NCBI GenBank assembly: GCA_014896315.1 | Contig: JADBKP010000007.1 | Location: 1 to 64,000, forward strand | Reading direction: 5' to 3' | Origin: Limnochordales bacterium | GTDB lineage: Bacteria > Bacillota > Limnochordia > Limnochordales > DUMU01 | Length of the DNA: 64,000 nt | Part shown: positions 18,101 to 26,035 of the stretch, piece by piece | Layout: every line of letters begins with the position of its first letter | Position numbering within the stretch: the stretch's first letter is position 1 | Notes under the pieces: model-generated | What the model was told of the DNA's origin: nothing | Database searches by the model: none | The model's input: the letters and a program-made list of their open reading frames with translations, nothing else | Program-made: the position numbers and the translations under genes

Positions 18101-18885
18101 AGTATTCGCTCCCGCTGGTCGACAGGGATGGATGGGGTGGTCACGGGCTCAATCTCAAGGGGATCGCGAAGAGGCGGGGCGGAGGGGGCGAGGGCCAGCA
18201 GACGGTCCCTAACCGCCTGGGGGATGGGAAGGGCACGCCAGCCTTGCTCACGCCCTTCCCAGAGGCGGCGTATACGCTCAACCACCTGAGCGAGGTAGGG
18301 CCGGGTGGCGTCCCAGGAAAAGTACACGGAGAATTGCTCGTAGTTTGCGCACCACCCCTGGGGGGTCTCGTTAACACTACCGGAGAACGCCACCTGGTGT
18401 CCACAGGCGTCGGTGAACACGCCTTCTTTGGGATGAAAGTAGTCGGCTGCCAGGGAAGCGGGCAGAGGACGGCCGTCTGGCCCTATGGGCAGCACCACGC
18501 GGATGGTCAGCCTGCCGGTCGCTATCATCCAGGCCAACACCTCCAGGCGGCGGCGGGCCTGGCCTGTAGGGTCAGCAGCCAGTTCTTCCAGGGCCTGTAA
18601 AAGCCTGGCTTCGAGGGCCGCCTGGAAGCCTTCCTCGCCGAACTCGATGGCCCGTACATCCTCCTCTGAAAGCTCAGCACCGACCAGGAGTCGCATTCGA
18701 CCACCCGCCCGTACCAGGTGGGCCACGCCCGCAGCCGCGATGGCCAAGGACCAAGAGGAGAAAAAGCCGGAGGTGCGATCGTAAGAAACAGAGCGGGAGA
18801 GGGCAGGCAGGTAAAAGTCCCGCAGGCGGTCGTCGGCAGGACCATAGGAGATCTTCCAGTTGACCTCGGTAAGGCAGCCGGCCAT
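15175..18885 (-). CDS. PLD-like domain plus SNF2-type helicase, putative defence protein
   Basis: A 1236-residue cytoplasmic enzyme. The N-terminal part is phospholipase-D-like, with a single HxK motif (FHPKEGVFTD, about 150) and SGSVNETPQGW; such domains act as nucleases or DNA-binding modules. The superfamily 2 helicase core follows: DEVGLGKTVEAG (Walker A, 313-317), VIVDEAHHAR (about 417), LLLTATPMQ, and later CTEAASEGLNLQTC and QRIGRFDRIGQ (motif VI). It is the last gene of a tight four-gene operon and lies 3 bases after the methylase stop. In this setting it probably translocates on DNA and helps recognise or cleave unmodified foreign DNA. Comparable helicases occur in DISARM-like systems. 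No frameshift is seen. Confidence 0.9.
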   Translation of the reverse strand: MAGCLTEVNWKISYGPADDRLRDFYLPALSRSVSYDRTSGFFSSWSLAIAAAGVAHLVRAGGRMRLLVGAELSEEDVRAIEFGEEGFQAALEARLLQALEELAADPTGQARRRLEVLAWMIATGRLTIRVVLPIGPDGRPLPASLAADYFHPKEGVFTDACGHQVAFSGSVNETPQGWCANYEQFSVYFSWDATRPYLAQVVERIRRLWEGREQGWRALPIPQAVRDRLLALAPSAPPLRDPLEIEPVTTPSIPVDQRERILFAFLRDAPYLQGGEYLGVHTSGVRPWPHQVRVVKEVVHRFPERFLLADEVGLGKTVEAGLILRSLVLSGAVRRCLILVPKSVQRQWQEELYEKFALNVPVYDGHSFIDYFRTVTAPDTNPWDAFPVMIASSQLAKRAQRSAELLQATPWDLVIVDEAHHARRRDILARNRYRPNRLLALLEGENGRPGLCSRTKGLLLLTATPMQLHPVELYDLLRQLGLPPVWAASEERFLRFLEELRAVRGGEGDWELLLRLARATSDEVVDDLAPALREKLGPVAWQRVYSIFTGQQSARQIRRLSSSEQAALLELCRQASPLGRKMFRATRETLRRYQEIGLLHERIPERRPEPVWINMTPEEWDLYNRVERFVSRFYQRFENERQGLGFIMTVYRKRLTSSFAALRRSLERYRAYVLDRAGPLFGLTEEDEEEADLNDDTLEELYETTTRQGLPPSLRRLMAEAIRELDAILERVASLGEDTKFTRLVDELAQVLAPRETVAVFTQYTDTMDALRERLVGVYGRSLACYSGRGGERWDGREWVRVTKEEVKNAFRIGEIRVLLCTEAASEGLNLQTCGVLINYDMPWNPMRVEQRIGRFDRIGQVYPDVWIRHYFLLGPHGEETVEARVYKALSDRIHWFRSVIGELSPILARIPRAIEQAVVAPHEEREAVLAEALAEIRREIEAQTALPSLDEWALGTPPPEGPPPAPLNLADLERTLRASSLGFRFIPHPEIPGALVLDWAGRSYGVTFDPDIADAHPGRVRLLTYGEPLLTEILETVPAPVEAFAGPGVIRACAGEVRGWFAPSADGSLCPITSLRQLEELLNGPPLAVTSSHLWEAQRAVEAVAKKRQSYVAEIDRTIENSRRGTLEERARLLIADAAACLMAAEGCDPSTALARLAGQGYPWAGLIQLVGYPEIAEVEARSATCLPEELPARLVEWVSLAKHLLQQLASCRSRGVESLECTPAVSASAVVLRV

Positions 18886-18888
18886 GGC

Positions 18889-21795
18889 CTACGCTTCCTC
18901 CTCAGTCCCATCCCCAAGCTCATCTTGGTCCAGAGGCATTGGCAATTGCTCCGGCAAGCCTTCCTGCTCGCTTGCTGGTTCCATTTCCGGGAACGCCGCC
19001 TGGCGCAGCCGCTCCAAAGCCTCTGCTTCGGGCCGGAGGTAGCCGCCCTCCCGGTTGCGAACTGCCGGCACGGCACGTATCGCCCCCTGCAGCAGACCAC
19101 GAAACGCTGGGTCATTAGCGTAGCCACGATTCTCCAGAAACCGAGCAGCTGCCGCTGTACCTTCTTCGGCCACGAGCAGGAGCGCCGTGTGGAGCACGTC
19201 AAGGAGCACGGAGAAGGTGCCGTCGGGGTCGAGACGGCCGCGAGTGCGGCGAACGGCTGGCTCCTGCAAGGTAACAGTGTCGCCAGACTTGGTGAGCACA
19301 CGGTGGGTACGGATAAGATCCGCCTCCAGATCACATCCCAGAGCGAATGACAGCTTGCGCGCCTCGTCGGCAGGGAAGGTCGCGGCCCTGAAGGCATCCC
19401 AAGCCAGGAGCCAGAAGTCGGTAACCGGGTCAAAGCGCACCGTCTTGCCCAAGAGTTTCTGCTTACGCAAAGCCGCCACTTCTTCGCGGGCGACCTCCAG
19501 AGCAGTTTCCGGCTCAAGCCGGAGCGGCTCACCGGTCCGCGGATCGGCCTCCCCCGAGAGCACTGGCCAATTCCGCGACAGCACCCCAAGCACCGGACCG
19601 TAGGTAGCCAGGTATAGGTCTACACCGCTGATCCCTGCCTTTTCATACTCCTGCGCCCGCTCGCGGGCGGTTCGGCGAACCTCGGCCTTAAGCTCATCCC
19701 ACCAGGCAGGCTCGCCTGAAGTCCGGCGCTTGCGGCAGGTGAGGAGGATGGTGGACTGGGCCGCGTTCTTTTTCGCCTGGTGCAGGGAATGTTCGCTTTC
19801 CGTCCGTACCGGCCAGGACGACTCTACTGTGAAGCCTGCCTCTATGAGGGCACGCCCCAGGGCGTTCCAGGCGTCCGTGCGCTTGTGAGTGAACATCACG
19901 GTTAGCACCCCATCCTCCCGCAACACGCGGTGCATCTCCCGGAAGCAGGCCAGCATCTTGCGCTCATAGTCCTTCTCGGCGAGCTCTCTGGGGCCAGGAT
20001 GTCTCATCCCATGGAAGCGAGCCGGGTTGGCGACCGCTTCCGAGTCCTTGTCGGTGAGGAGGGTGGTGAACACCCCAGGGTATAGGTCTCCCACCGTCCG
20101 TTTCATCCACACGTAGAAGAAGTCGGACAGCTCGGCGTACATAACGTTGTCGTAATACGGCGGGTCCACCACTATGGCATGGACGCTTCCAGAAGGGACT
20201 TCCGCCAGGTTCGCCGCGTCCCCGTACCTGACCGTGACCGGAGGCTGGGGACCAGCGACCGGGAATAGGCTCCGAGTCGACTGGCCGGCCAAGTGCGCTA
20301 TCTCTCTGTATGCATCAACCACTTGATCTAGAGCCCATGGCAACAGCATGCGGGCTGCATCAAACTCCCCGAAGCTCCACTTGAAGGAGAAGTCATGGCG
20401 GTCGAAGGTGTTGCGCACCTTGTAACGTGTGGAGTCCCAACTCGCCAAGTTGGAGTTGTAGTCAGCACACTTGTCGAGCACCAGTCCCAGATAGGTCAGC
20501 ACCGCCCGAGCGCGGTCTTCGGGGAGAGTCGCCCGCACCTGAGCTGCCACTTCGTGGTACGTTTCCAGGTACGTGCATAGAGCAAGGAGTTGACGCGGTG
20601 AGAAGAGGTCGGCCCAGGTCCGCATACCGTACTGCAGAGGCCGTGCGTCGGCAGCCGTATCTGGGAACACTTCGCGCGGTACCAAACCTCTGGCCTCCCA
20701 TGCCGGCAGCCGGCGGGCAAGCTCTTCCGCGGCCCGCTCCGCAGCCTCAATATCTTCTTGCGTAGGAAGCCGGAAGTCCTTGCCCTGCGGAGTCTGCACG
20801 GCCACGGCATAAAGCTGTGCACCCATGCGGCCAGCCTGGGCTTCCGACTTGATGTAATCGTCGGTAATGGTTTCGCTCGTCCAGGGTGAGATAGCGGTCC
20901 CGCGGGCCACCGTGCCCCGCTCGGGATGGGCGGCACGCGCCTCACTACCCCGCACGACCTCGAACCGGCACTCGGACATGACAGGATCAGCCACTAGCCT
21001 TACGGCAACTACGGGTTCGTCCTTACTCCGAAGCCACCAATTGGGAGAAAGTGGAACAGGCTTGCCCGTGTACGGACAGGTTACGGTGCGGGCCCAAATA
21101 TAAGCAAAAACCCGTTCGTATCCTGTCACGGGGTAGAACTCTGCTAGGCATTCCGCTACGCGCTCGGCCCACATGGCGCCGTAGCGCTGCAGGTCACCTA
21201 TAAGCTCTTCTCCGAAACGCGCCGGGTAGTCGAGCGTGGCGTGCAGGATCACGTGGGCGATGGGATTCAGTTCGTTGGCGAAGGTGGCGAAGCCGCACCG
21301 TAGCGCTTCGAAAGGTATGGATCCTCCACCGGCCATCGGGTCGGAGATCAGCAGGTCATGCGTTCCCCATGCAACATCAATGAGCCGGCGAATAGCAGCA
21401 ATTTGTTCCCCGGACGGCGTATGCGTGAACGCGCGACTGTAACCGTAACCCCCACCGGGGAGGCGCTTGCCCGTTTCCCGGGCGACTTCGATGGCTCTCC
21501 GGGCTGCGACCGGATCCCCACGGATGCCGAGCAGGTCATGGAGGAACCACTGGCGGTAGGCCTGCTCGTCGGGGAAGAGCCGCTTTAGGTCTTCGGGCCA
21601 GTCGGGACTCCACGCGGGAAGCACGCTGCCCAGAACCGCGGCCCGGGAAACCACGAGTGGCCGCCGAGCCCACCAGACGTGAAGGCGGTTCGGAGGTGGA
21701 TGCTGGCCCGTACTGTTCTCTCGGCGCGACTCTATCCCGAGCTGTGCAGCCGGAAGCCAGGTGGTGATCAGAGGATTGTGCATGCTGGTCTTCAC
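18889..21795 (-). CDS. DUF1156 DNA methyltransferase
   Basis: A 968-residue DNA methylase. The N-terminal DUF1156 block is clear (LPAAQLGIESRRENSTGQHPPPNRLHVWWARRP). The SAM-binding motif is DPMAGGGSIPFEA (152-164) and the catalytic DPPY motif is VVDPPYYDNVMYAELSDFFYVW (about 544), which indicates amino-group (N6-adenine or N4-cytosine) methylation. Methyl marks would distinguish self from foreign DNA. No separate specificity subunit is seen. The gene overlaps the 139-aa gene by 4 bases (ATGA-type coupling) and precedes the helicase by 3 bases, so the products are probably made together. Target sequence is not predictable from this. The 354-aa ORF in another frame at 18525-19589 is a shadow. 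Confidence 0.92.
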   Translation of the reverse strand: MKTSMHNPLITTWLPAAQLGIESRRENSTGQHPPPNRLHVWWARRPLVVSRAAVLGSVLPAWSPDWPEDLKRLFPDEQAYRQWFLHDLLGIRGDPVAARRAIEVARETGKRLPGGGYGYSRAFTHTPSGEQIAAIRRLIDVAWGTHDLLISDPMAGGGSIPFEALRCGFATFANELNPIAHVILHATLDYPARFGEELIGDLQRYGAMWAERVAECLAEFYPVTGYERVFAYIWARTVTCPYTGKPVPLSPNWWLRSKDEPVVAVRLVADPVMSECRFEVVRGSEARAAHPERGTVARGTAISPWTSETITDDYIKSEAQAGRMGAQLYAVAVQTPQGKDFRLPTQEDIEAAERAAEELARRLPAWEARGLVPREVFPDTAADARPLQYGMRTWADLFSPRQLLALCTYLETYHEVAAQVRATLPEDRARAVLTYLGLVLDKCADYNSNLASWDSTRYKVRNTFDRHDFSFKWSFGEFDAARMLLPWALDQVVDAYREIAHLAGQSTRSLFPVAGPQPPVTVRYGDAANLAEVPSGSVHAIVVDPPYYDNVMYAELSDFFYVWMKRTVGDLYPGVFTTLLTDKDSEAVANPARFHGMRHPGPRELAEKDYERKMLACFREMHRVLREDGVLTVMFTHKRTDAWNALGRALIEAGFTVESSWPVRTESEHSLHQAKKNAAQSTILLTCRKRRTSGEPAWWDELKAEVRRTARERAQEYEKAGISGVDLYLATYGPVLGVLSRNWPVLSGEADPRTGEPLRLEPETALEVAREEVAALRKQKLLGKTVRFDPVTDFWLLAWDAFRAATFPADEARKLSFALGCDLEADLIRTHRVLTKSGDTVTLQEPAVRRTRGRLDPDGTFSVLLDVLHTALLLVAEEGTAAAARFLENRGYANDPAFRGLLQGAIRAVPAVRNREGGYLRPEAEALERLRQAAFPEMEPASEQEGLPEQLPMPLDQDELGDGTEEEA

Positions 21796-22211
21796 TCTCC
21801 CCCTAGGAGCACCCTCAACGCACGCCGCGCGCTGCGTGTCGAGACTGCTTTGCTGAACCAGTAGTAGGCCTCCTCGTCCGGCATGTTGCGAATGGCTTCG
21901 GCGATACGTTCCATGCGAGACGTCTTCCGCAGGGGTTTGAGGGCCAGGAGGGTTAGAGCGACCCGAACTCCCTGATCCTCCCTAAGCTCAAAGGGCTCTC
22001 GGCGGTCCCGGTGTAGATCTGAGGGCCGGTAGCCGCTCTTTCGCAAGGCCTCTACTACCTGGGTAAGGCTGGCCTGGAAGGGAGCATCCCACGCGCGGAC
22101 CAGCGGCCGCTCCTCGGGGTCCGCACCGCTGTTGATACGCTGGCGGAGGTCGACCCCGTATGAACCGTCAGGGCGCGGGAGCACGTAAAGGAGAAACTGC
22201 CGGAGATTCAC
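21792..22211 (-). CDS. Small conserved component of the DUF499/DUF1156 operon
   Basis: A 139-residue protein of unassigned function, with overlaps of 4 bases at both ends to the DUF499 gene and the methylase gene. It begins MNLRQFLLYVLPRPDGSYGVDLRQRI and contains PFQASLTQVVEALRKSGYRPSDL and DEEAYYWFSKAV. It is probably helical, with no membrane segment or metal motif. Its fixed position in a translationally coupled operon suggests an adaptor or regulatory subunit of the defence complex, which is inference. Small proteins occur at this position in similar clusters, but I cannot name the family with certainty. Confidence 0.8.
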   Translation of the reverse strand: MNLRQFLLYVLPRPDGSYGVDLRQRINSGADPEERPLVRAWDAPFQASLTQVVEALRKSGYRPSDLHRDRREPFELREDQGVRVALTLLALKPLRKTSRMERIAEAIRNMPDEEAYYWFSKAVSTRSARRALRVLLGGE

Positions 22212-25200
22212 GATTCTTGCACCTCCCCGGCGGAGGGTTCCGCCGTGATGCGTACGCGGCCGGGGATAAGGTGTGCGAGGGCATCGCGCACCTGATTGAT
22301 GCCCTCAGGAGTCAGCGGATCACGCGCGCGCCAGTCCAGCCGAGCGCGGACCTGAGCGGCAGACGCCCGCTCCAGCACGGAAACAACGGCGTCCTTCAAA
22401 TCCTTGTACCTTTCCCAGGGCCCACGAAACTCCAGGCGCATGCTCCCCCCCTCGAATTCCCCCGTGGCGGACACCTCCACGCGGAACTGGCCGGGCCCGA
22501 GCTGGGGGACGGCCAACCCCAGGCTGCGGAGCTCTCGCACGCCCTCGGGGCCGTCGCCGTCCACGGTAAGCTGAAGCACGGCAAGCGCGGCTACGTGGCG
22601 ATCGTGCATGCGGTCGATAATTGCCTGTAACGCCTGCGCCGCTGTGCCCGATGCTTCGAACGTTTCTTCAGGAGCTGGAGGCGGTGGCGGCTGGCACCGG
22701 CAACGGGCGGCGGGTTCCCCGCATACGGGACAGCGTTCCTCTTGAGGTTCGGCACCAGCTATGGGTATCCCGCGCTCCCGGGCCAACTCGGGTTCCATCA
22801 GCATAGCCTCGCCGTCCAGGCGCACTAGCGGAACTGGCGACTCGCCCCCGTATCCCCTACCCTCACTCGGATCGTAGTACACCCACAGACCCCGCCGGAT
22901 TCCCTGCAGGATTCCCTCCCGCAGGGGCCTGGGGTCGAGCAAAATCCGCAGGCCTCTGCGCATGGCGAAAGCCCGCATGGTTTCGGCCACTGACATCTCC
23001 CGGGAACCGTGAGTCCACGCCCATCGTTTGATTAGCTCAGGGGCGATAGGGCCGTCATCACCCGTGTAGACTTTCTCCAATCGCCGTAACGCGTCCAGGA
23101 TGACCCTGCTCTGATCGCGCTTCACTTCCCCCTGGTCCTGGGCGGGAAGGGCTTCGCGTGCCAGTCCGGCGGCGGAGCGGAGGGCGTCCGCCGACGGATA
23201 GTAGAGAAACCGGTAGGCCCGGTGGATGGCCACCCGCAGCTGAAGTTCACTTTCATCTTTCCGTTCCTGAAGACGTTTCCGTTGTTCGGGCGTAAGAAGC
23301 CTTTGCCTCTCGGGATTATCCGCCAAGCGGCGGACGGCCTCTGCTTCCCGAGCCTTGATAATCATCTCCTCCTTCTGCGCTTCATCGCATACCAGAAAGA
23401 TGACGTTGTTTTGAAACGTGCGTGGCTCACCGACAGTACCCTTCTCTTGGAAGAGACGCTGCACCAGTAGCGGCGGAGTCTCTTCATCCTCCCGAGCTGC
23501 AGCAGCATCGTAGTGTATAATAGCGAGCTTTGGCTTGCCGGCATCATCCGGAATCTCGGCGGGTTCGGCAGGGAAACGACAAACCTCGAAAATGCCCGAT
23601 TGCCAGATAGCCCTAAGCCGTTCGTCCAGGACCTGCTTGCCCTTGGTCACCCCGACATACTGCATCTCATCGACAACCATCTTGTTTAGGGAAGGCTCGG
23701 TAAGGAACCGCCAGCGCTCTCCTTCATAATCCAAGTACCAGCAGCGCCGCTCGAGTTCTTTGAGCGCCTGGGAGAGCAGGGCCGGGTCGTCACCCGGCGC
23801 CAGGCAGGCCAGGGCAACCTCCTCCGTCCGCGCCCCTACCACCGCACCCCGCGTCAGACTGTGCAGAAAGATGGCGGTAGCAGCTCGCTTGGCAAACGGC
23901 CGCCGCCCCGAGGCCTGCCAGGCACGGTCGATGTCGCTGGCGAATCCGGGGTGTTCGGCCACGGGACTGGCGATGTCCGCGTGCACTACCTCCTTGTAGC
24001 GAGGTCGGTCGAGGCGGCTTGTGAGATCCTCCACGATGGGATCCCAGGCCAGGTCCAGGTGGTGCGGGTGGATGAGCCAGGCGTCGGCCGGACGGATCTC
24101 CCACAACCGGCGGATAGCTCGTGCCAGCAGGCGCAGCGCCCCGCGGGTACGCTGAAAGTTAGGTATGGTCGATACCTTGCGGTTCAGTGTCACCAGGAGT
24201 TCGGGGTGAAAGGGATAGCTCCGCTCGAGGAACCGCAGGTAGTCGGGGGTCAGGGCGCTTGCGGGAAGCTCTGCACCCTGCCGTTGCGCTTCTTCAAAGT
24301 AGGCGCGGTAGGCAGCGGCAATTTCAGGAATACAACTGGTGTCCACCCGCTCGAAGAGCTGACGGACCAGAATGCTAGCAATTTCCTCCTCGCCTGAGGT
24401 GGGCGTGAGGATACGTTCGATCCGACCCGAGATGGCCTTAAGCTCTGCGATAAGCTGGGTGAGCACCTGCCCCAGCTCCTCGGTCTCCTCGCCGAAGGCA
24501 TCGGAGGCTTCCGCCAGGGTGAGTACGCAGACCGCCCGTGGTGAAGCCGCCACCGATTCCAGCAGGGTCTTGAGAAACGGAGCCAGGTGGCCGGCCAGAG
24601 CTTCCTTGCCCCGCCAGGTACGCAGGGTGCGCAGGTACGGGGCCAGTTCGTCGAGCAGGATGACCACGGGCCCCTCGCCGATGATCTCGCGCCAGGGGAT
24701 AGCACCCGGCACCCGGGCCTCGTCGCTTCTCCGCACCATCTCGTACGCGACTCGGCCGCCCAGTTGATAGGCGATTTCGCCCCAGGGGGTATACGTCACC
24801 GTGCCGTCAGGATGGCGGATTCCATCCACCGGGTTCAAATCGTCCCCGACCACGACTGCCACACGGGCCCGCTCGCGGAGCACCCCGGCGTTCCCCCCGA
24901 CATAATGCGCCAGCACCTCCGCAGGAAGCCGACCGCAAGCGGCGTGGTAGAGTGCGATCAAGCTGTGAGTCTTACCACCGCCAAATCCCGTTTCCAGGCG
25001 CAGAACCGGCGCTGCCATGGGGTTTGTGCCCCACACGCGGCCTAGCGCCTCAGTGAGTAACGTGCGCAGTCCTTCGGTGGGGTGCGTCCGGTTGAAGAAA
25101 GCTATCGGGTCAGCATACACCGGGTCGGCAGTCCCCCGGACGACGTCCCCCAGCCGGGCCGCGAAGGTTGCTTCGTGCAACTCTCCCGACAGTACCTCCG

Positions 25201-25249
25201 GCCGCGGAACGCACGCTTCAAATACCGTTTTCACCTCGGCGTCCCCCAT
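22208..25249 (-). CDS. DUF499 P-loop ATPase, putative defence protein
   Basis: A large AAA-type ATPase and first gene of the operon. The Walker A motif is TGFGGGKTHSL (about 88-95) and Walker B is PVVILLDELAPYLRTL. Further on is a zinc-knuckle-like CPVCGEPAARCRC around residue 860 and a C-terminal extension. DUF499 ATPases accompany DUF1156 methylases in DISARM- and BREX-like clusters and may control the methylase or sense phage DNA. I place the start at ATG 25249, giving MGDAEVKTVFEACVPRPEVL, which matches the family's usual beginning and has AGGTGG 7 bases upstream. The ORF-track start at 25408 lies inside the tRNA terminator hairpin and is unlikely. The preceding tRNA-Arg suggests island insertion at a tRNA gene. 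Confidence 0.9.
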   Translation of the reverse strand: MGDAEVKTVFEACVPRPEVLSGELHEATFAARLGDVVRGTADPVYADPIAFFNRTHPTEGLRTLLTEALGRVWGTNPMAAPVLRLETGFGGGKTHSLIALYHAACGRLPAEVLAHYVGGNAGVLRERARVAVVVGDDLNPVDGIRHPDGTVTYTPWGEIAYQLGGRVAYEMVRRSDEARVPGAIPWREIIGEGPVVILLDELAPYLRTLRTWRGKEALAGHLAPFLKTLLESVAASPRAVCVLTLAEASDAFGEETEELGQVLTQLIAELKAISGRIERILTPTSGEEEIASILVRQLFERVDTSCIPEIAAAYRAYFEEAQRQGAELPASALTPDYLRFLERSYPFHPELLVTLNRKVSTIPNFQRTRGALRLLARAIRRLWEIRPADAWLIHPHHLDLAWDPIVEDLTSRLDRPRYKEVVHADIASPVAEHPGFASDIDRAWQASGRRPFAKRAATAIFLHSLTRGAVVGARTEEVALACLAPGDDPALLSQALKELERRCWYLDYEGERWRFLTEPSLNKMVVDEMQYVGVTKGKQVLDERLRAIWQSGIFEVCRFPAEPAEIPDDAGKPKLAIIHYDAAAAREDEETPPLLVQRLFQEKGTVGEPRTFQNNVIFLVCDEAQKEEMIIKAREAEAVRRLADNPERQRLLTPEQRKRLQERKDESELQLRVAIHRAYRFLYYPSADALRSAAGLAREALPAQDQGEVKRDQSRVILDALRRLEKVYTGDDGPIAPELIKRWAWTHGSREMSVAETMRAFAMRRGLRILLDPRPLREGILQGIRRGLWVYYDPSEGRGYGGESPVPLVRLDGEAMLMEPELARERGIPIAGAEPQEERCPVCGEPAARCRCQPPPPPAPEETFEASGTAAQALQAIIDRMHDRHVAALAVLQLTVDGDGPEGVRELRSLGLAVPQLGPGQFRVEVSATGEFEGGSMRLEFRGPWERYKDLKDAVVSVLERASAAQVRARLDWRARDPLTPEGINQVRDALAHLIPGRVRITAEPSAGEVQES

Positions 25250-25380
25250 TCGCAATCCACCTGTCCTGCTCATCCTACCGCCGGGAGACAGTTCGATCGC
25301 CGGCCCAGCTATTCCTTCCCGGCAACCTGCATACGCCCATGGAAAGGCCTTCGCTTGCGCCCCGCCGTCAAAAAAAATCG

Positions 25381-25410
25381 GGATGGGATTTTGCCTCTTC
25401 TTTCCCATCC
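25381..25410 (-). terminator. Intrinsic terminator after tRNA-Arg
   Basis: On the minus strand GGATGGGA and TCCCATCC form an 8-bp stem, followed by CGATTTTTTTTG. It ends the tRNA-Arg transcript before the defence operon, which therefore needs its own promoter between about 25250 and 25370. Confidence 0.8.
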
Positions 25411-25436
25411 GCTCTTCCGAAAGCCTGCATAAATCC

Positions 25437-25512
25437 TGGCGGCCCCGAGAGGAATCGAACCTCCGACACGCGGTTTAGGAAACCGCTGCTCTATCCACTG
25501 AGCTACGGGGCC
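25437..25512 (-). tRNA. tRNA-Arg (anticodon CCT)
   Basis: The minus strand folds as a full cloverleaf: acceptor GGCCCCG/CGGGGCC, D-arm GCTC...GAGC, anticodon stem GCGGT/ACCGC with loop TTCCTAA (anticodon CCT, reads AGG), and T-arm GGAGG-TTCGATT-CCTCT. Discriminator G and an encoded CCA follow. Its 3' end faces the DUF499 operon, a common arrangement for integrated islands. Confidence 0.95.
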
Positions 25513-26035
25513 GCAATACCGTTTACCATCGTAACACACCGCCGCGCACCACGCAACAAAGCCGTACATGTGGAAAGCCGTGATCTTGATCTACTGCGCT
25601 GCACCTCGGGGACAAGCCCAGACAGGGCAGCTCTGGTAGGTCTTGCAGCCCGGCGAGGGCGACGCCTGCCGGAGGCAGTTCAGGCTCTGGGCCTGGAGTT
25701 GACACCGGCTCGCTCCTTCGCCTACCCCAGGGGGGTAGTCCCGGCGATGCTTGGCACACTTTTCACCAGGTTTCTGCGAACGGGGTGGTGAACGATGCAT
25801 CCTCGCACTGCCTTCACGACCCCCGGATCGCCCGGGGTTAGGCCACCCTGGAATCGACGCTACGCTAACGCCCAGCTAGCGTGTGTTGTGCCCCACCCAC
25901 CTCCGGCGCGCAACCCCGCCAGAGCCAAGCCCGTGGCGGGCGGCTGGCGCACTGTTCACCAGACTTTGCGGGACGAGATGGTGCAGAATGGGCCACCGTG
26001 GTTCAACCGATCCGGACCAGGCATCGGGCGTGCGA
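25513..26035. other. Intergenic region of uncertain content
   Basis: About 520 bases without a supportable gene. A minus-strand frame (25591-25800) has several Cys and Pro residues (CQLQAQSLNCLRQASPSPGCKTYQSCPVWACP) but no recognised domain. Two segments share wording (CACTTTTCACCAGGTTT near 25757 and CACTGTTCACCAGACTTT near 25950), possibly an old duplication. Remnants of a decayed gene are possible. Confidence 0.3.

Noticed and set aside
18525-19589. 354-aa minus-strand ORF crossing the methylase/helicase junction
   Set aside because: It is in another frame of two well-supported genes and has a Cys/Arg/Trp-rich shadow composition.
15175-25249. Labelling the operon as a canonical DISARM or BREX system
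   Set aside because: DUF1998 protein, DrmB, PglZ and BrxC-type markers are not present, so only a DISARM/BREX-like relationship is stated.
25408-25408. Upstream start for the DUF499 gene (MGKKRQNPIP)
   Set aside because: It falls inside the terminator hairpin of the tRNA-Arg transcript, and the family begins near the later ATG at 25249.
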